NCBI GenBank assembly: GCA_036702975.1
Contig: DATNPX010000049.1
Span: 92,119-156,118 of the forward strand
DNA: 64,000 bases
Source: DATNPX01 sp036702975
GTDB lineage: Bacteria > Cyanobacteriota > Vampirovibrionia > Obscuribacterales > Obscuribacteraceae
Direction of reading: 5' to 3'
In this document: one piece after another, positions 36,368 to 45,200 of the stretch
Numbering within the stretch: the stretch's first letter is position 1
Layout: every line of letters starts with the position of its first letter
Translations under genes and position numbers: made by a program
Notes under the pieces: generated by a model
Told to the model about the DNA's origin: nothing
Seen by the model: the letters and a program-made list of their open reading frames with translations, nothing else
Database searches by the model: none

Positions 36368-37135
36368 TCAAACTTTCGTCGCGAGCTGTTCAAGCAATTC
36401 GTAATTGGTACGGTCAACCGTCAGTGGTGTCACAGCCACAGCTCCTCGCCGAATTGCTGCAACATCGGTATCATCATCTTTTCCATGAGGTCCGCGAGTG
36501 AAGCCGAACCAGAAGTATGGTAGGCGCCGCCTATCGATGCGTGACTCGACTTCCACTTCAAGAATAGAACCACTTCCCTGCCGCACAAACTCAATGCCTT
36601 GAACTTCGTCTGTTTCGATATCTGGGAAGTTGACGTTGTAGCACTGTCCTGGAAGCCAAACGGTGTCACTAATTTTTGACAGAACATTTCCCACCCATGA
36701 TTCACCAGTTTGCCATTTGACCGGCATCGACCTGTACGACTGGCTAAACGCCACGGCGCGGCATCCGAGCAACGAGGCGACGATAGCGGCGTTCGCAGTA
36801 CCGGAGAAGAGCAGGTCGTCTGAAAGATTGATGCCTCGATTGATCCCAGACATCACCAAATCTGGTGCCTTATCTTTCAAAACATGACGCAACCCCATTA
36901 TGACGGCGTCACATGGTGTGCCTACAACTGCATAAACCCGTTCATCAACTTGCCGAAAACGCAGAGGGTCATGGAGGCTTATTGAAGCTGAGGCACCGCT
37001 GCGATCGTGCTCGGGTGCCACGACCCAGACTTCCTCTGCTATTGCCGCCGCCGCCTTGCGCAGCGTATCCAGCCCTTCACCGAGAATTCCATCGTCGTTG
37101 GTGAGCAAAACTCGCTTGAATAAAAGGGACCCCAT
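36368..37135 (-). CDS. surE: 5'/3'-nucleotidase SurE
   Basis: A 255-residue survival protein E homologue, a phosphatase of nucleoside monophosphates and short polyphosphates. The metal-binding motif LLTNDDGILGEG lies near 10-21, with HDRSGASASI near 43, GTPCDAVIMGL near 83, SGINRGINLSDDLLFSGTAN near 104-123, and a C-terminal VAVTPLTVDRTNYELL. The start is taken at the ATG at 37133-37135, preceded by GAGG at a 7-nt spacing, rather than two codons upstream. It is divergent from the SDR gene, with a repeat array in the gap. Confidence 0.95.
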   Translation of the reverse strand: MGSLLFKRVLLTNDDGILGEGLDTLRKAAAAIAEEVWVVAPEHDRSGASASISLHDPLRFRQVDERVYAVVGTPCDAVIMGLRHVLKDKAPDLVMSGINRGINLSDDLLFSGTANAAIVASLLGCRAVAFSQSYRSMPVKWQTGESWVGNVLSKISDTVWLPGQCYNVNFPDIETDEVQGIEFVRQGSGSILEVEVESRIDRRRLPYFWFGFTRGPHGKDDDTDVAAIRRGAVAVTPLTVDRTNYELLEQLATKV

Positions 37136-37207
37136 AGACAAACCTCAATTTCCCAACACTCATCCGCCGACCATTTTAGTATCTGCAGGGCACATCAGAT
37201 CATTCCT

Positions 37208-37339
37208 GAGTTCAAGGCTGAGTTCAATACCGACTTCAATATCGAGCCAAATATCGAGCCAAATATCGAGCCAAATACCGAGCCAAATACCGAGTCCACT
37301 ACCGAGTCGAATACCGAGCCAAATGCCGATTCGAGTTAA
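37208..37339. repeat. About eleven copies of a 12-bp repeat
   Basis: Units of 12 bp with consensus GAGCCAAATACC/ATATC start near 37208 and continue to about 37339. The central copies (37244-37291) are nearly identical; the outer copies decay. The array fills the middle of the 264-bp divergent gap between surE and the SDR gene. Since 12 bp is a multiple of three, it leaves open frames on both strands. Confidence 0.88.
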
Positions 37340-37399
37340 AAGCATGGTTGACAAGCTGAGAGAATTTGTGGATCTATCCCTCTGTTTCAGGTTAAAGAC

Positions 37400-38176
37400 A
37401 TGACCAACCCTCTGTTTGATTTGACAGGCAAAGTAGCTGTCGTAACTGGCTCAACTCGCGGCATCGGCAAGGAGACAGCGACACAACTAGCTAGAGCGGG
37501 GGCGAAAGTTGTCATATCCAGCCGCAAGCAAGACGCCGTCAGTCAGGTGGTCGAGGAGCTGAAGAACGAAGGTCTCGAGGCCGCTGGTATCTGCTGCAAC
37601 GTTGCCAACAAAGGCGATTTACAGAAGCTTGTAGACGACACCTGCAAACTGTGGGGGCAAATAGACATACTGGTGTGCAACGCCGCCACTAATCCAGTCT
37701 ATGGACCAAGCATCGACCTACCGGAAGACGCCTTCGACAAGATCATGAATACCAATGTCAAATCAATTTTCTTGCTCTGCAACATGGTATTACCGGAGAT
37801 GGCAGAACGAAAAGACGGCGCTATCATCATTATCTCGAGTATTGCCGCCGTAAGAGGCTCTGGTCTGCTCGGTGCCTATGCCGTCAGCAAAGCAGCTGAG
37901 GCACAACTGGCGCGAAACCTGGCCGTGGAATGGGGTCCGAAGAATATTCGTATCAACGCCATCGCACCGGGTTTGATTAAAACAGATTTTGCGAAAGCGC
38001 TCTGGGAAGATCCAAGGGCTTTGAAAATGCAAGAGTCGATGACGCCGTTGAGACGGATAGGCGAACCAAATGACATTGCCGGAGTCGCAGTCTGCCTAGC
38101 AGCCCCTGCCGGAAAATACATAACAGGACAATACATAGTCGTCGACGGCGGCATGACAATCGGCGGCTCCTTCTAG
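37400..38176 (+). CDS. Short-chain dehydrogenase/reductase
   Basis: A 258-residue NAD(P)-dependent oxidoreductase of the classical SDR family. The Rossmann motif TGSTRGIGKETATQLARAG lies near 15-33 and the NNAG equivalent is CNAATNP near 93-99. The catalytic Ser is in IIISSIAAVRGSG and the YAVSK motif near 159 carries Tyr and Lys. The C-terminal end GKYITGQYIVVDGGMTIGGS is typical. FabG-like ketoreductases and DHRS4-like dehydrogenases are both possible. The next gene is an APH-like kinase on the same strand, often paired with acyl-CoA metabolism. Confidence 0.93.
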   Translation: MTNPLFDLTGKVAVVTGSTRGIGKETATQLARAGAKVVISSRKQDAVSQVVEELKNEGLEAAGICCNVANKGDLQKLVDDTCKLWGQIDILVCNAATNPVYGPSIDLPEDAFDKIMNTNVKSIFLLCNMVLPEMAERKDGAIIIISSIAAVRGSGLLGAYAVSKAAEAQLARNLAVEWGPKNIRINAIAPGLIKTDFAKALWEDPRALKMQESMTPLRRIGEPNDIAGVAVCLAAPAGKYITGQYIVVDGGMTIGGSF

Positions 38177-38263
38177 CAGTTAGTGTCACCAGCCTACCCA
38201 CCGCCGACACTCAAGATGACTTACGCGTTCTCGCAAACTTGAACCTAGGGCAAAAGAAGAATC

Positions 38264-39358
38264 ATGACAGATGAAGTGCCATCTCAATCACCGAATTTAG
38301 TACCGGATACAGTGCCGGTCAGAGAAGCTCACAAGCTCGACAGCAAAGGGCTTGAACAATATCTGAAAAAGCATTTGCCGAATTTCGACAGTTTGGTCGC
38401 AATGCGGCAATTTGAGGGTGGTCAGTCAAATCCGACCTATCTCCTAGAGAGCGGCGACAGTCAATTTGTCCTGCGCAAAAAACCGCCAGGCCAACTTCTG
38501 GCATCGGCGCATCAGGTTGAACGCGAGTACCGAATCATGCGGGCGCTACAGAATGCGGACTTCCCAGTGCCGAAGGTGCACCTGCTTTGCCAAGACACAT
38601 CAATTGTCGGCACCAGCTTTTACGTGATGGACTATATAAAAGGAAGGGTTTTCAGAGACCCGAAACTGCCAGGTCTTGTAGCCAGCGAGCGAACCGCAAT
38701 TTACGAAACACTCTGCGATACGCTAGCGCGATTACACCAACTGAACTGGCGCGAACTAGGTTTGGGAGATTTCGGCAAACAACAAGAATATATAACTAGG
38801 CAGATTTCGCGCTGGTCGGTAGCTTACGAGGCAACCAAGAGCGTCGAGATACCGTCTATGGAAAAACTGATAACCTGGCTGGGAGAGCGCATTCCGCAAG
38901 GTGACAGCGAAGGGCTGGAGATAACGATTGCGCACGGAGACTTCCGTCTGGAAAACATGATTTTCCACCCAACTGAACCGAAGATATTGGCGGTCATCGA
39001 CTGGGAGTTGAGCACCCTCGGACACCCGTTAGGCGACCTCGCGTATTGCAATATTCCATATCACCTACCATCAGAACTCGAGGGGCTGCCCGGCCTAAAG
39101 GGACTCGATTTGTTACAGCTTGGAATTCCCACAGAAGATCAATTCATCCAGCGCTACGCCCGACACGCAAAAACGATACGGAATTTGCAAAACTACCGAT
39201 TCTTCGTTGTTTTCTCGCTCTTCCGGCTTGCCTCTATCGCTCAAGGCATAAAAAGGAGAGCGGCACAGGGCATCGCAAGTTCAGAAAAAGCTGAAAAAGT
39301 CGGCGGGCTGGCCAAACTTTTTGCCGACATCGGATGGCGCCTGGCACAAAGCATTTGA
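38264..39358 (+). CDS. APH-family phosphotransferase (ACAD10/11-like)
   Basis: A 364-residue protein kinase-like phosphotransferase. The ATP loop FEGGQSNPTYLLES and Lys in FVLRKKP near 69, YVMDYIKGRVF, the catalytic loop IAHGDFRLENMIFHP near 224-238 and the metal motif VIDWELSTLGHPLGDLAYC near 245-263 match the group fused to acyl-CoA dehydrogenases in ACAD10/ACAD11. Those kinases phosphorylate 4-hydroxyacyl-CoA during degradation. The nearby acyl-CoA dehydrogenase and SDR fit such a pathway (inferred). The AGAAG site before the ATG is acceptable. Confidence 0.88.
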   Translation: MTDEVPSQSPNLVPDTVPVREAHKLDSKGLEQYLKKHLPNFDSLVAMRQFEGGQSNPTYLLESGDSQFVLRKKPPGQLLASAHQVEREYRIMRALQNADFPVPKVHLLCQDTSIVGTSFYVMDYIKGRVFRDPKLPGLVASERTAIYETLCDTLARLHQLNWRELGLGDFGKQQEYITRQISRWSVAYEATKSVEIPSMEKLITWLGERIPQGDSEGLEITIAHGDFRLENMIFHPTEPKILAVIDWELSTLGHPLGDLAYCNIPYHLPSELEGLPGLKGLDLLQLGIPTEDQFIQRYARHAKTIRNLQNYRFFVVFSLFRLASIAQGIKRRAAQGIASSEKAEKVGGLAKLFADIGWRLAQSI

Positions 39359-39608
39359 ACACCTAAACTGCTGCCAGATTTTGCTCAATTTCCTGGAACA
39401 ACTCTTCAATGTTTTCAGTCATCGAACCTAACAAAACGACTCTTTCTTAGTTGGAGAACTAACCAGTAAATCTGCGGGCATCCAAGTGCGTTAGCGAACA
39501 ATGGAGTTGAGAAATATAATCTACAGGACGCTGGTATCACTATTTTGTTAATCCGTTCCAGGCTCTGCACCGTCCTGGAAGAAGAAAGATCTCCCAGGAG
39601 GTTATGGA

Positions 39609-40862
39609 ATGAGAAAGAGCGTGCCCCAGCGGCTAAAAAGCTTTGCTACTGTCAGTTTAATAAGTTCACTCAGCATCTTTTCAGCAACGACCGCCCGAGC
39701 CGATTCTTGTACTGAAGCCTCATCGGCGGTATCACAGGCCATTGTTACGGCAGCGTCACCGCAGGTGCCATTACTTTTCAAAGAGTATCCGGCATATTCG
39801 CTCGAGTCGCTGAAACCATCGCCGTTTGCCAGCAAGCCAATCCTATCACCCGTGGCCAAGCTTCAGGGCTTCGTTAGCTTCTCTGAGCACGCTCCAGATC
39901 CCTCTGATACTATTCAGCATCTTACCGATGTAGCTGTAGCTCGAGACAAGCAGAGAGACCTTTTGCTCGAGCGAGCAAAATTCCACAACAAGAAGTGGTC
40001 AAGGCTGATCGGCCGGTCTAAAGGTATGCTCCAGTATGCCACTTCGTATCAAGGATTCGAGTCTTCCAGCGAGGCCGCTGACGTCATTCTCGAGGAGAAA
40101 CTGAAATTGAAGAGCGGTGCCGCCGTCGAATTTGTGCGGCAAAAACGCATGGACGCAGCGCACTTGCAACTGACGTGTGCGGTCATGGAGATAGCGACCG
40201 GACTCGGATTATCCGATGATGCAAAAAGAGAGCAGACGATTCAGTCTGGCATGCAGGAAATGATTCCCTTGGTTGGCGAAGATGAGGCGAATCGCTGTTT
40301 GAAGGCGATGAGTGCCTGGGCTAAGCAAGTAAAAATTCCTGACGACGACTTTTCGAAAGACTCCTGGGATGTTTTGTCAGTCAGGCAGAAATCACGTCAG
40401 TTGTTAGCGACATCGCTCGAAAACGATGACGTCGTGAAAACAATTGAAACGCGTCTGCACAAGTACAACCACCATAGCAATTTCATGCGTGCGACATCGA
40501 AATTCGTCAATACGACATTGAGCTTGGTGGCGTTCAGCCCGACGATGGCCTCGCCTGCAGCGCAAGCCGCTCAGTTTGTCTTCGTCGCCTGTACAGGTGG
40601 GCCGGAAGAGAAGAAATTGCTTAAAGAGGTCTATCTTGACCGTTGTTTCGAAAGTCGCTTTGAGAGATTGAGCCAGGAATCAACAGTCGCCGTCAACAAC
40701 TTCAACAATGCTTTACTGACTCGAAATGCTGTGCTGGGCGCATGCTCTCAAGCCCTTATCAGAGGCTTGACCACGCCGGAGTTTAGCACAGAACTCACAA
40801 GCGCTTCGACGACGACTCCAAATCAACTTTCGGCTCATAAAGCATTTGGCCAACGAATTTAG
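39609..40862 (+). CDS. Exported protein of unknown function
   Basis: A 417-residue protein with a signal peptide (SFATVSLISSLSIFSATTARAD, cleavage near ARA-DS). The mature part is mainly alpha-helical: DVAVARDKQRDLLLERAKFH, DVILEEKLKLKSGAAVEFVR and KREQTIQSGMQEMIPLVGED. There are a few scattered Cys residues. A hydrophobic region near 300-325 (TTLSLVAFSPTMASPAAQAAQ) precedes the C-terminal helix set. The AGGAGG site is strong. No family recognised. Confidence 0.8.
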   Translation: MRKSVPQRLKSFATVSLISSLSIFSATTARADSCTEASSAVSQAIVTAASPQVPLLFKEYPAYSLESLKPSPFASKPILSPVAKLQGFVSFSEHAPDPSDTIQHLTDVAVARDKQRDLLLERAKFHNKKWSRLIGRSKGMLQYATSYQGFESSSEAADVILEEKLKLKSGAAVEFVRQKRMDAAHLQLTCAVMEIATGLGLSDDAKREQTIQSGMQEMIPLVGEDEANRCLKAMSAWAKQVKIPDDDFSKDSWDVLSVRQKSRQLLATSLENDDVVKTIETRLHKYNHHSNFMRATSKFVNTTLSLVAFSPTMASPAAQAAQFVFVACTGGPEEKKLLKEVYLDRCFESRFERLSQESTVAVNNFNNALLTRNAVLGACSQALIRGLTTPEFSTELTSASTTTPNQLSAHKAFGQRI

Positions 40863-40883
40863 GCATCAAGGAACTAGTTCGGG

Positions 40884-42104
40884 CTAGTTTTTGTATTTAT
40901 CGATTTCGATTTTAGCCAGGGCTTCCAGGTGCACTTCATCCGGGCCATCCGCCAATCGCAGGGCGCGTTGGAAAGCGAACGCGTGCGCGAGGAAATAATC
41001 CTGAGACAAACCACCACCACCATGAACTTGCATGGCGCGGTCGATTACATTCAGCGCCATTTGCGGTGCCACAACCTTGATCATGGCGATCTCAGCCCGC
41101 GCTTCTTTGTTCCCGACAGTGTCCATCAGTTTGGCAGCCTTCAATGTAAGCAAACGCGCCTGGTCAATCTCGATTCTTGATTGAGCAATATAGAGCCTGA
41201 CCATCCCTTTTTCAGTTAACGGTGAACCGAACGCCACTCGACTTTTTGCTCTTTTGACCATTGATTCCAAAGCGCGCTCAGCGATACCGATCGACCGCAT
41301 GCAATGATGAATACGTCCAGGTCCCAGTCTTCCTTGAGCGATCTCAAAACCGCGACCTTCGCCGAGCAACAGATTGCTAGCGGGCACGCGCACTTTATCG
41401 AACATGACTTCGGCATGTCCGTGTGGTGCATCGTCAAAACCAAAAACCTTCAGAGCCCTGATCACCTTCACACCCGGTGCGTCCATGGGAACCAAAATCA
41501 TCGACTGCTGTTTGTGGGGAGCGGCGTTGACATCAGTCTTTCCCATGACGATTGCCACCTTGCAGCGCGGGTCCATAGCACCGCTTGTCCACCACTTCCT
41601 GCCGTGAACCACATAATCGCTACCATCTTTCTTGATGGAGCATTGAATGTTGGTGGCATCGCTGGATGCAACATCGGGCTCAGTCATCGCAAAGCACGAA
41701 CGAATTGAGCCATCAAGCAGCGGCTTTAACCATGTATTTTTCTGCTCATCGCTGCCGTATCGAAGCAAAACTTCCATGTTGCCGGTGTCGGGCGCGGAGC
41801 AGTTGAAGACCTCGGGTGCCAACATTGAACGTCCCATGATCTCGCACAAAGGTGCATATTCGAGATTGGTCAATCCAGCACCATGCTCGGAATCGGGAAG
41901 AAACAGATTCCACAAAGAGGCGGCTCGAGCTTTCGCTTTCAATTCATCTAAAACCGCAGGCACTGCGAAGCGGTTTGGACTGTCGTCGGCAGGAAAATGC
42001 CTTGCCTCGTTGGGATAGATATGCACATCCATGAACTGCAGGAGCTTCTCCCGTAACTCTTTCGCCTTCGGCGACAATTCGAAAATATCGGTAGATGAAT
42101 TCAT
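40884..42104 (-). CDS. Acyl-CoA dehydrogenase
   Basis: A 406-residue FAD enzyme introducing a double bond into acyl-CoA. The C-terminal half has RIHHCMRSIGIAERALESMV, SRIEIDQARLLTLKAAKLMD and MQVHGGGGLSQDYFLAHAFA. FAD and substrate motifs are CFAMTEPDVASSDATNI near 155-171, VHGRKWWTSGAMDP, and PHGHAEVMFDKVRVPASNLL. These match the ACAD10/11-like subgroup, which also fits the neighbouring kinase. The start overlaps the stop of the upstream SMC-like gene by one base (TGATG), so it is translationally coupled to it. Confidence 0.95.
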   Translation of the reverse strand: MNSSTDIFELSPKAKELREKLLQFMDVHIYPNEARHFPADDSPNRFAVPAVLDELKAKARAASLWNLFLPDSEHGAGLTNLEYAPLCEIMGRSMLAPEVFNCSAPDTGNMEVLLRYGSDEQKNTWLKPLLDGSIRSCFAMTEPDVASSDATNIQCSIKKDGSDYVVHGRKWWTSGAMDPRCKVAIVMGKTDVNAAPHKQQSMILVPMDAPGVKVIRALKVFGFDDAPHGHAEVMFDKVRVPASNLLLGEGRGFEIAQGRLGPGRIHHCMRSIGIAERALESMVKRAKSRVAFGSPLTEKGMVRLYIAQSRIEIDQARLLTLKAAKLMDTVGNKEARAEIAMIKVVAPQMALNVIDRAMQVHGGGGLSQDYFLAHAFAFQRALRLADGPDEVHLEALAKIEIDKYKN

Positions 42105-45067
42105 CAACTGCCTAATGCCACCCGTGCGCATGTGTGAAGTGCCCTTCTTTGCTCCTCTGATGCCGCCCGATAGGCAGATTCAAATCTAGTTGCATCGCTA
42201 GTCAAAGCGAGAACTTGGTACTTTAATTCTATCAATGAGAAGATAAACGGCATGTTCTGTTCGCGAACCGGCTCGGAGTCAAGACCGAAAGGCTCATTCA
42301 AAACCAGCGGAAACGACTCATTCAATGCTAGCACTCTCGTTACTACCGCTCTGGCGAACCAACGAACCTGCTCCATCGTCAAAAGCGAGAACGGTTTCCC
42401 GATTAGCGAACCAGTTTGGCCTATGTCAACACCACCGGATGTATCAGCAAGAACTGCATCATAATTCGGATTTTCAATGCCCATAAGCGACAACATGTCT
42501 TCCATGATGTCGTTAAGCTTCACACGCCAGTCGACGCCGGGCGTAGTTTGATCTTGCACAATCCGATCTCGAGCATGCTCGAGTGCTGCCTTTACACGTT
42601 TGACAATAACAAGTTCAGACTGAACTATCTTTAGCTCCTGCAACATCAACACATAGCTTGCATCAGAGGAATTTGCGGCTCGCACGAGATTGCTGAGGCT
42701 ATCTCGCTCCATTTTCAAGGCATCGATATTGCGTTTGGTGGCGGCCGGTTGTGCCTTTTGAGAGTAGGTCGAAACATTGACGAACTGGTTGTGAACGGCC
42801 TGAGCTTTAGGTGCCAACTCGAGGATGCTCGGAGTTTTGTTCACGAGGTCGATCATGAGAGAAGTTCTCTCTTTGCGTGCACGCTCAAGGCGTTCTATTT
42901 GTGGTGGCAGCTCATCTGGTACAAAGCCAGACGACATGTCATTCTCGAGACGATGGAGTTCGGCTTTCATCGAGTTCCACTGCTGATGCTGACCGATCTT
43001 TGCATGAAACTCTCGCAGACTCTCGTTGTAGTCGTGGAGATGCTCCATTCTTCCCTTAATGAAATTATCCAGCAGCTGCTTCTGGATCTCTTTGATCTCG
43101 TTAGTCAAAAACTCCATCTGCTCCTTAGCAGATTTTGCCGGTCCGTAGACAGTCTGCAGCTCTCTGGCGTCGGTTACGTATCCGGCAATTTCGTTACAAA
43201 GTTCAGTGGTCGTATCCGGGCGAATCTCCAAAGTCATTCGTCCGGCTCTGGCAAAATACGGCTCCACTCCAGTACGAAGGTGCGAAAGACTGGCCTCACT
43301 GGAAGTGATTGTTTTATCTAGATATTCCAACTCTTTTAAATGGGGAATCTTCTGGGCAAATTCCCGCAGTCGGAGCAAGAGTTCGTTGCCAGTCGGGAAG
43401 AACGAAGTCCTGTGTGCCAGCGTATCAAGACGCACTTCAAGCGCCGAAATTCGCTCTTTGACTTCACCGATGTCTTTAGTTTGCGTCTTGATGTCCTGCT
43501 CGGTCGCCTGGTACTCCTTCCGTTTGAAGTAATGTGGTCTCAGAACAAAAACTGAAAATACAATCGTAAACACAAGGAAAATAGAATCAAGCGCAATGGT
43601 GAGGTCGACAAACACCCACTGAACTGGATGCATGAACAGAAAGACTCCACCTGTACCACAGCTGGAGAGAATCATCATGATGCCGCTAATCAGCCCAAGC
43701 TTCTTGTTCTTGCTCGCGTTACCCTGGCGTTCGTGGTCTATGCGTTCGAGTTGAGAGCGATCTCGAGCCAGTTGCTGCTCCCCATCGCTTATCTGCTTGT
43801 TCGCAGCGACGAGCTGTGCATCGCAAGTCCGCGCATCTTCATAGTCTTGCGTGGACAAAGACTGAAGCTGATTCCGCAGCGTATCGAGAGCAGCAATGTC
43901 GATACCCATACTTCGCAAGCGCTCGACTTCATTCTTGCGTCGAGTGCGATAGTCACTCAAATCTTTGCTTACCTGATTGTACTCGCGAGAAAGCATACTG
44001 AGAGCTTGTGCGTCAGAGTCATGGAAGACATCCAAGCCTATGTATCTGTTTGCGAGATTCTTTTGTTTGACTTCGAACTCTTGGATCTTCTCAGCAAATT
44101 CAGCAACGAGAGCATCAAGGTCCTGCTGCCGAGATTGACAACGAGTAAAAAGTTCTTCCGTTTGCTTCTGCAACTCCAGGGTGAAAAATTCCAGTGAGCC
44201 GATCCGATCGAGTTCCGTTCGTAGCTCTTTCACTCGCAACAGCGTTTCCTGAGCATTAGCCAGTCGCCCGTCGAGATCTGCTAGCTCCATGCACTGTTCG
44301 AAATATTCAGTCAGTTTGTATTGATCACCGCCGGAAAAACTCTTAGGCAACGCTTTTGTAGACTCAAGCGAAAGCCCCTTAGCAGTGCGGTCTTTCTGCA
44401 TCTTATTGACTTTATCGTTCAGTTCATAGAATCGACCTTCAAGATCTCTCAAAACAGTCGCCGCTCGCAACTTCTTACCATGGTGAGGAAAGAAGGTGAG
44501 AGCATCATCGAGCGCAGCAATTGACTGCTCAGGCTCCATCTTATGTGGACGCTTAGCGAGCAGCTCATTGAGTACACGACTGAGATCGCCAAGCCGTCCG
44601 ACTTTATTCTCGTCAGTTTCAGCTGCGGAAACGACAGCCAGGCGACGGAACACGTCTCGACTCATTCCCGTAATTTTCAATCCAACACGCTCCTCGCCAC
44701 CAGGGGTGAAGAATTGACTGGTAACGTCAGCATTGCTTTTCGACATGTCAACGAGTTGTACAGCATCTTCGTTGAAATCTCTGATTACTTTGAGATAGCG
44801 TTGGCCGATAAATAGGTCGGTGCCTGAAATATAGGGCAACCCGCTGCCGGGCGCAGGCATGAACTTTTCTCTATCTGTGACTTCACTCTGATTGATCTTC
44901 TTGACGATGGGGAAATCAAACAGAGTAGCCCACAGTGCACCAAATACGGTGCTCTTGCCCACAACATCAGATTCAAGAACCAAGTTCAACTTGCGTTCTT
45001 CGAATTCAATCTTCTCGCCAGAAAGATTTCCAAATCCGGCGAAGTCAATGCGGGCTATCCACACCAT
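42104..45067 (-). CDS. Membrane-anchored SMC/RecN-like ATPase (YhaN type)
   Basis: A 987-residue protein with the layout of YhaN-like SMC-related ATPases. An N-terminal nucleotide-binding part (WIARIDFAGFGNLSGEKIEF, then LESDVVGKSTVFGALWA near 31-47) is followed by long coiled coils from about 170 to 440. Two membrane helices lie near 456-510 (GLISGIMMILSSCGTGGVFL and WVFVDLTIALDSIFLVFTIV), then more coiled coil. The C-terminal ATPase half has FSLLTMEQVRWFAR near 892 and PLVLNEPFGLDS near 918. The Walker A lacks the usual glycines, the signature lacks LSGG, and the Walker B Asp is Asn. It precedes the acyl-CoA dehydrogenase gene. No SbcD/YhaO nuclease gene is adjacent. Confidence 0.75.
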   Translation of the reverse strand: MVWIARIDFAGFGNLSGEKIEFEERKLNLVLESDVVGKSTVFGALWATLFDFPIVKKINQSEVTDREKFMPAPGSGLPYISGTDLFIGQRYLKVIRDFNEDAVQLVDMSKSNADVTSQFFTPGGEERVGLKITGMSRDVFRRLAVVSAAETDENKVGRLGDLSRVLNELLAKRPHKMEPEQSIAALDDALTFFPHHGKKLRAATVLRDLEGRFYELNDKVNKMQKDRTAKGLSLESTKALPKSFSGGDQYKLTEYFEQCMELADLDGRLANAQETLLRVKELRTELDRIGSLEFFTLELQKQTEELFTRCQSRQQDLDALVAEFAEKIQEFEVKQKNLANRYIGLDVFHDSDAQALSMLSREYNQVSKDLSDYRTRRKNEVERLRSMGIDIAALDTLRNQLQSLSTQDYEDARTCDAQLVAANKQISDGEQQLARDRSQLERIDHERQGNASKNKKLGLISGIMMILSSCGTGGVFLFMHPVQWVFVDLTIALDSIFLVFTIVFSVFVLRPHYFKRKEYQATEQDIKTQTKDIGEVKERISALEVRLDTLAHRTSFFPTGNELLLRLREFAQKIPHLKELEYLDKTITSSEASLSHLRTGVEPYFARAGRMTLEIRPDTTTELCNEIAGYVTDARELQTVYGPAKSAKEQMEFLTNEIKEIQKQLLDNFIKGRMEHLHDYNESLREFHAKIGQHQQWNSMKAELHRLENDMSSGFVPDELPPQIERLERARKERTSLMIDLVNKTPSILELAPKAQAVHNQFVNVSTYSQKAQPAATKRNIDALKMERDSLSNLVRAANSSDASYVLMLQELKIVQSELVIVKRVKAALEHARDRIVQDQTTPGVDWRVKLNDIMEDMLSLMGIENPNYDAVLADTSGGVDIGQTGSLIGKPFSLLTMEQVRWFARAVVTRVLALNESFPLVLNEPFGLDSEPVREQNMPFIFSLIELKYQVLALTSDATRFESAYRAASEEQRRALHTCARVALGS

Positions 45068-45200
45068 GGGTTATCCGTAGTAACAAACGTATTCTCGTGA
45101 ACCGGCTCTAATAGATTGTAAAGGCAGCGGGGAATTAATTGCTGGACGCTCTATTTAATTACACCCTAATGTTGGCTCCGATGCCACATTGAAAACTCCG

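Noticed and set aside
37056..37403. A 115-codon plus-strand frame through the 12-bp repeat
   Set aside because: The open frame exists because the repeat unit is divisible by three; the product is a low-complexity SSQI repeat and there is no ribosome binding site.
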